From Olsenella_K sp050953285 (GTDB lineage Bacteria; Actinomycetota; Coriobacteriia; Coriobacteriales; Atopobiaceae), in contig JBMNMK010000002.1 of the NCBI GenBank assembly GCA_050953285.1, forward strand, positions 744,001-808,000: DNA of 64,000 nucleotides, in the 5' to 3' direction. The position numbers were made by a program, and so were the translations under genes. The notes below the pieces were generated by a model, which saw nothing but the letters and a program-made list of their open reading frames with translations, ran no database searches and was not told the origin of the DNA. Below, piece by piece: positions 60,107-64,000 of this stretch; position 1 is the first letter of the stretch; every line of letters begins with the position of its first letter.

Positions 60107-60532
60107 ATGCAGACCAATAAGGACACAATGGGGGCAACTGAGATTTTTCGCATGCCTTCTGCAGATTCAACCGTCCCTGATTTAATGGGGGAGAATGCTC
60201 CCGTCCATCCAACGCTCACCATTGTGAAAGGACCTTCAACCGGCGAAGTGTTTGAGCTGGATGAAACAGACATCACCTTGGGCAGAGATCCCAAAAACAG
60301 CGTCTTTCTCAACGATATGACCGTATCGCGCAAGCATGCACACATTGATCTCACCAGCATTACAGCAGGTATTGCCACCATTGAAGATCTGGGATCACTC
60401 AACGGAACTTGGGTGGATGGCGCCATAGTGAATAAGGCTACGCTCAAAGATGGTTCCACCATCCAGATAGGTACATTCAGGATGGTGTTCCATATCAATC
60501 GCCGTCCCAAGAGAGTAGAAACGGGCGCGTAG
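60107..60532 (+). CDS. GarA-like FHA-domain protein
   Basis: A forkhead-associated domain (about residues 38-125) is clear: ITLGRDPKNSVFLNDMTVSR with SRKHA and the GSLNGTWVDG loop that bind phosphothreonine. An N-terminal segment holds NKDTMGATEIFRMP, whose Thr residues resemble the phosphorylated ETTSVFR segment of mycobacterial GarA and OdhI. Those proteins, when unphosphorylated, inhibit 2-oxoglutarate dehydrogenase. The product (141 residues) is directly followed by a MerR regulator, the same pairing as garA with its MerR neighbour in mycobacteria. GAGGGGAG precedes the ATG at 60107. The kinase and the target enzymes are not in the window. Confidence 0.88.
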   Translation: MQTNKDTMGATEIFRMPSADSTVPDLMGENAPVHPTLTIVKGPSTGEVFELDETDITLGRDPKNSVFLNDMTVSRKHAHIDLTSITAGIATIEDLGSLNGTWVDGAIVNKATLKDGSTIQIGTFRMVFHINRRPKRVETGA

Positions 60533-60535
60533 GCT

Positions 60536-61315
60536 ATGGCGGACGCCGGGTATGTAACCATAGGAAAGGTCGTCAAAAGGCTGCAGGGTGAGTACCCTGA
60601 TCTTTCCGTATCAAAAGTGCGTTATCTAGAAGACGAGGGTCTACTCACGCCTTCTAGAACCACCGGTGGATACCGGCTCTACTCACAGCACGATATCCGG
60701 CGTCTTGAATCCATTCTCTACCTGCAGAAGAACCGTTTCATGCCTCTGCAGGTGATCCGAGAGGAGCTCGACAAATACGACGCGGCAGAGCCATCTATGT
60801 TAGACGCGCTCAACCGCCGCAAGGCGACATCAGACAACCAGATTGTAAACAACAGCACAGCAGCGCAGAGCATAGCTGCCGTTGATTCTCAAGAGGTAGT
60901 CGATAAGTACCACCCCATCAATCGTATTCCTGAGCTCATCGGTGTTTCAGTCTCTTTTGTGAGACAGCTCTCAGAGGCAGGAGTTATCTCCATGAGAAGG
61001 TCTCCTCGCGGAAGAGATCTGGTAGACGGCAGAGATTTTGCCCTCATACGCGCTTGCAGCGAGCTTTCTCGCTACGGTATACAGCCCAAAAACCTTCGTT
61101 GGTACGTCCAGGCTGCCAACCGTGAAAGTGGCATGTTTGAGCAAGCACTTGTCTCATTTGGCGCGCGCAGGGGAGCGGGAGCGCAAACAGAAACGCCTGA
61201 GCAGCGTGAGCAATTTGAAGTTGCTCTCACCAACATGCTTGCACTCACCAATGCCGTGAGAGACACCTTGATTCGTCGCAGGCTCAAGGGCACTTCAGAA
61301 GACCAAAGCCACTAG
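60536..61315 (+). CDS. MerR-family regulator with two HTH-like domains
   Basis: The 259-residue protein opens with a MerR winged helix (VTIGKVVKRLQGEYPDLSVS, KVRYLEDEGLLTPSRTTGGY, YSQHDIRRLESILYLQ). A second MerR-like helix-turn-helix is visible at about 125-190 (INRIPELIGVSVSFVRQLSE). This tandem structure resembles the MerR protein (Rv1828) next to garA in Mycobacterium, and the present FHA gene is three bases upstream. No effector-binding cysteines for metals are seen. Its targets are unknown; autoregulation of the FHA-merR pair is possible. Confidence 0.88.
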   Translation: MADAGYVTIGKVVKRLQGEYPDLSVSKVRYLEDEGLLTPSRTTGGYRLYSQHDIRRLESILYLQKNRFMPLQVIREELDKYDAAEPSMLDALNRRKATSDNQIVNNSTAAQSIAAVDSQEVVDKYHPINRIPELIGVSVSFVRQLSEAGVISMRRSPRGRDLVDGRDFALIRACSELSRYGIQPKNLRWYVQAANRESGMFEQALVSFGARRGAGAQTETPEQREQFEVALTNMLALTNAVRDTLIRRRLKGTSEDQSH

Positions 61316-61343
61316 GGTATTTGGGGAGCATCCAGAGAAAGGA

Positions 61344-61883
61344 ATGGCCTTGTCCAATTTTGAGTATGAAAACCTGATTGTGAGCATACCGGACTATCCA
61401 GAGCCGGGTGTCATCTTCAAAGATGTCACGCCGCTGTTTGCTGACCCACAAGGTCTTGCCGGTGCCATTGACTCCATAGCAGATCATTTCATGAAGGCAG
61501 GCATCACCAAGGTGGTCGGTGCAGAAGCACGCGGTTTTCTCATTGGCGCACCTGTTGCCTATCGTTTAGGTGCAGGATTTGTACCTGCACGCAAGCCCGG
61601 CAAACTTCCCCGTGAGGTCTATGAAGAGGAATATTCTTTGGAATATGGCACGGACAAGCTGCAGATTCACAAGGACAGCATGGGTCCAGACGATAAGGTC
61701 TTGATTGTCGATGACCTGGTGGCAACCGGTGGAACGGCAGTGGCAACGGCCAAACTGGTCGAGCAGACAGGTGCCCACATTGCAGGCTTTTCCTTCATTA
61801 TGGAGCTCTGCTTCTTGAATCCGCGCAAGGTCATAGCCGAGCATTATGATCAGGAAGTCTACACTCTGGTAGAAGTGAACTAG
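61344..61883 (+). CDS. apt: Adenine phosphoribosyltransferase
   Basis: Apt salvages adenine to AMP using PRPP. The PRPP-binding motif is KVLIVDDLVATGGTAVATA (about residues 117-135), and the N-terminal substrate block is IPDYPEPGVIFKDVTPLF. The 179-residue length is close to the standard. The ATG at 61344 follows AAAGGA almost without spacing, so a TTG six bases later (61350, MSNFEYENL) with better spacing may be the real start. The gene ends before a strong hairpin terminator. The neighbours do not belong to the same pathway. Confidence 0.94.
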   Translation: MALSNFEYENLIVSIPDYPEPGVIFKDVTPLFADPQGLAGAIDSIADHFMKAGITKVVGAEARGFLIGAPVAYRLGAGFVPARKPGKLPREVYEEEYSLEYGTDKLQIHKDSMGPDDKVLIVDDLVATGGTAVATAKLVEQTGAHIAGFSFIMELCFLNPRKVIAEHYDQEVYTLVEVN

Positions 61884-61910
61884 CTCTGCATACAATCCGC
61901 ATGAACGATG

Positions 61911-61939
61911 GCGCAGGTCTTACGCGGCCTGCGCTTTTT
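61911..61939 (+). terminator. Rho-independent terminator of apt
   Basis: A perfect 7-bp GC-rich stem (61911-61917 with 61928-61934) is followed by five T residues, 28 bases after the apt stop. It overlaps the last codons of the minus-strand MATE remnant. Confidence 0.88.
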
Positions 61940-62345
61940 CATGCCTACGAGCATTCTTATGAGCTGTGTCCCACAGCAGCTTTCCCGCCGAGGTCCAGAC
62001 CATAACCGCCGTTATAGCCCACGTTATGGGAAAGATAACAAACAGGGCCTCGAGGGTCTTTATCTGCTAGAACAGCGTGAGCAGATAGACGATACGCACC
62101 ATGCAGATGCCGATAATAGCCTCAAGCGCCGGACGCAATTAGCAGCCATATCCGCGCAAAAATCCCGCAGGACACTCGAAGAGGATAGAGCATGACGTTC
62201 CTGTCAAAATGAACTTCATGCGGACGAGAGCTGCTTCAATAACCGCCGGATCGTGCGAGAAAAACTCTGCTGCCCAAGGTCCTAGCAACATGAGCGGCGT
62301 CGAGATGGCAGCACTCAAGCCAAGGCCAAACAGCACGGTAAGCCC
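61920..62345 (-). pseudogene. MATE-family efflux transporter remnant (C-terminal part)
   Basis: A single minus-strand frame from about 62345 to the stop at 61920 reads like the second half of a MATE transporter: TVLFGLGLSAAISTPLMLLG, EFFSHDPAVIEAALVRMKFI, ECPAGFLRGYGC, then ALEAIIGICMVRIVYLLTLF and ALFVIFPITWAITAVMVWTS. Two nonsense codons (62139-62141, TAA, and 62067-62069, TAG) interrupt it, while the sequence on both sides of each stays in the same frame. The N-terminal half is missing. This is a decayed gene. Confidence 0.88.
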
Positions 62346-62399
62346 CAGTGTTTTCCTGCACCTATGGTGGTTTCCCGCAGCAGCGCTTAGGCTTAAACA

Positions 62400-62797
62400 T
62401 AGTTGCCGTCTATGAGAACGCCGTCAACTGCACAGCGAGTTATAGCGCCACGCGATCTTGCGGGCGACAATTCCTTTTGCTGGAGCGCGGCGGCAAGACG
62501 GAAGCCTCTGAGTTCCTGGAGCATAACCTCGACGTCGATGTGCGTTTTACCACCTGGGACGACTATTCCATCATGGCCATGGTGAGCATCGGTGAGGGTA
62601 TAGCACTTCTGCTCAAACTCAACCTGGAATTTATGCCCTACGAGTTTGAAGTAAGGCCACCCGCACCCTCATTTGAGCGCACCATTGGACTGGCCGTGAA
62701 AAACAAGGAAACCGTCTCCTATGCCATGCAGCACTTCATGAACTACATTGTATTTGATTCGTTCTTTTTGGCCATAGAATTGCACGAAAATGCATAA
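62400..62797 (+). pseudogene. LysR-family regulator remnant (ligand-binding part)
   Basis: The last 110 residues of the frame ending at 62797 read like the C-terminal half of a LysR effector domain: FLLLERGGKTEASEFLEHNL, VRFTTWDDYSIMAMVSIGEG, then IGLAVKNKETVSYAMQHFMN. Just upstream, another frame gives APRDLAGDNSF, which normally precedes FLLLE, so a frameshift lies near 62470. The DNA-binding half is absent. It is divergent from the MATE remnant, so the two may once have been a transporter and its regulator. Confidence 0.82.
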
Positions 62798-62887
62798 ATT
62801 TTCCGACGATGGCATATGCTTTTCCTAATCATCTCGGGGAACCATTAATTGTTGCGATAGTGTTAATCTCCTTGAGTTAGTGTCAGA

Positions 62888-62913
62888 AAAACTAGATCAT
62901 ATGTTCTAGTTTT
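62888..62913. promoter_or_regulatory. 9-bp inverted repeat upstream of the SBP5 lipoprotein gene
   Basis: Exact arms AAAACTAGA (62888-62896) and TCTAGTTTT (62905-62913) enclose eight bases, ending 19 bases before the start codon. It may be an operator or a leader hairpin; the following AAGGAGG is the ribosome-binding site. Confidence 0.6.
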
Positions 62914-62931
62914 ACTCAAGGAGGTTCGTGC

Positions 62932-64000
62932 ATGCAAATCAATACCGCACATTCACTCAGCCGTCGCAGCTTTCTTGCAGGCGCTGGAATGATATCTGCA
63001 CTGGGTGCCCTTGCTGGTTGCTCTTCCAACTCCAGCTCTGATTCAGAAGGTTCTGCCGCCACGGAGGAAACCTCGTATCGTGATACGCTCCAGATTGCCC
63101 TTCCTGCCAGCCCTGATGGCCTTGACCCTGCTATGACCAGCTCTACGGTTACCGTAGATATCATGGCAAACGTGCTTGAGCCACTCTATGGCATGGATAA
63201 CACGTATGAGCCGCAGCCCATTCTTGCTGAGAGCGCAACTGCTTCAGATGATGGCCTGACCTATACCATCAAGCTGCGCAGCGGTGTCAAGTTCCATGAT
63301 GGATCAGACCTTACCGCAAAAGATGCCGCAGCTTCCATGAACCACTGGCACACCGTCTGTGGTCGCGCTCAGCAGCTCCTTCCTGACGCCACCTTTGAGG
63401 CAACGGGAGACCTTGAGCTGGTAGCTAAGCTGTCCCAGCCTGCATCTGATTTCTTGACCATCATTGGTGCACACTCCCAGTACGCGGGCATTGTGCCTCA
63501 AGCAGTGGCAGACGCTGCAGGGGAGGGTGGCATCACCACCTACACGGGCACTGGTGCCTACAAGTTTGATGAGTGGAAGCAAGATCAGTACATCCACCTG
63601 GTACGCAACGATGATTATCAACCAGCCTCAGGTGAGCCTTCCGGTTTTGCAGGCAAGATTTCTGCACCTACCAAAGAGCTTTACTTCCGTTTTGTCACGG
63701 ATTCCTCCACGCGCGTTACGGGCTTTGAGACGGACGAGTACGACATTGTCGATGAGATCCCGACGGAGAACTACCACGACTTTGACGGCAATAGCGACGT
63801 TAAGCTCTACGAGCGCGCAAGCGGTGTTCTGACGGCATTCTTCAATCAGAACGCAGGTGTCTTTGCAGATGAGGACATCCGCAAGTGCGCCCAGATGGCC
63901 ATCAACTGCGACGATGCTGCCTTAGCTGCCTATGGTGAGGCAGAGCTGTTCACCGTTGATTGCAACCTCATGAGCCCGGACAATGCACAGTGGGCCAACG
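62932..64000 (+). CDS. Oligopeptide-type ABC substrate-binding lipoprotein (SBP family 5), 5' part
   Basis: The gene runs off the window, so only 356 codons are seen. The N-terminus has a twin-arginine motif (SRRSFLAGAG) and a lipobox (GALAGC at about residues 29-34), then a Ser-rich linker. The mature part has family 5 landmarks: SPDGLDPAMTSSTVTVDIMA, VLEPLYGMDNTYEPQPILAE, YTIKLRSGVKFHDGSDLTAK and YTGTGAYKFDEWKQDQYIHL. Family members bind peptides, nickel, heme or sugars, and the ligand cannot be named. CAAGGAGG at 62918-62925 fits the ATG at 62932. Permease and ATPase genes probably follow beyond 64000. Confidence 0.92.
   Translation, partial: MQINTAHSLSRRSFLAGAGMISALGALAGCSSNSSSDSEGSAATEETSYRDTLQIALPASPDGLDPAMTSSTVTVDIMANVLEPLYGMDNTYEPQPILAESATASDDGLTYTIKLRSGVKFHDGSDLTAKDAAASMNHWHTVCGRAQQLLPDATFEATGDLELVAKLSQPASDFLTIIGAHSQYAGIVPQAVADAAGEGGITTYTGTGAYKFDEWKQDQYIHLVRNDDYQPASGEPSGFAGKISAPTKELYFRFVTDSSTRVTGFETDEYDIVDEIPTENYHDFDGNSDVKLYERASGVLTAFFNQNAGVFADEDIRKCAQMAINCDDAALAAYGEAELFTVDCNLMSPDNAQWAN

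Overview
The window looks like a contiguous chromosomal segment of a Gram-positive high-GC (actinobacterial) anaerobe, most likely a Coriobacteriia member of the Atopobium/Olsenella type. That placement is inference. It rests on the GC content (mid-50s by eye), the housekeeping order tsf-pyrH-frr-uppS-cdsA-dxr-rseP-ispG-proS, the FHA(GarA-like)-MerR pair known from Actinobacteria, the MEP isoprenoid pathway, and solute-binding lipoproteins that carry twin-arginine motifs. Nearly all DNA is coding, with many 1-17 bp overlaps. No rRNA operon, phage, insertion sequence or CRISPR array is visible.

Region 1 (1-10.4 kb): end of tsf, then a tightly packed block for UMP kinase, ribosome recycling, undecaprenyl-PP and CDP-DAG synthesis, MEP steps (dxr, ispG), the RseP protease and ProRS, followed by tRNA-CAU (minus) and tRNA-Val (plus), each with a clear sigma-70-type promoter. 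Region 2 (10.4-34.7 kb): an ABC-F protein, scpA-scpB-rluB, a cmk-plsC-ispH fusion, a DUF512 protein, der, plsY, gpsA, rpe, a cysteine desulfurase, a zinc-ribbon protein, coaBC, a second ABC-F, a heterodimeric ABC exporter and two small hydrolases. Three conserved genes here (ABC-F, ispH, der) carry four single-base indels, probably sequence errors.

Region 3 (34.9-42.8 kb): an accessory carbohydrate-type ABC import locus (lipoprotein, two permeases, ATPase) interleaved with a DUF4091 protein, a uroporphyrinogen-decarboxylase/MtaA-like methyltransferase-fold protein and a divergent GNAT-like acyltransferase. A perfect 36-bp palindrome separates the binding-protein gene from the permeases. This is the best candidate for an undescribed catabolic system. 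Region 4 (43-50.8 kb): a zinc uptake operon with its Fur-family regulator on the minus strand, divergent from hypB - large Fe-S/FAD oxidoreductase - hypA. No hydrogenase lies nearby.

Region 5 (50.8-64 kb): a glycogen synthase with a long low-complexity basic N-terminus, tRNA-Pro, and a 1104-residue protein that looks like a catalytically dead superfamily 1 helicase. These are followed by pgsA, a D,D-carboxypeptidase, a GcvT-like protein, RidA, FHA, MerR and apt, then a decayed stretch with MATE and LysR remnants, and finally the start of an oligopeptide-type (SBP family 5) lipoprotein that runs off the end.
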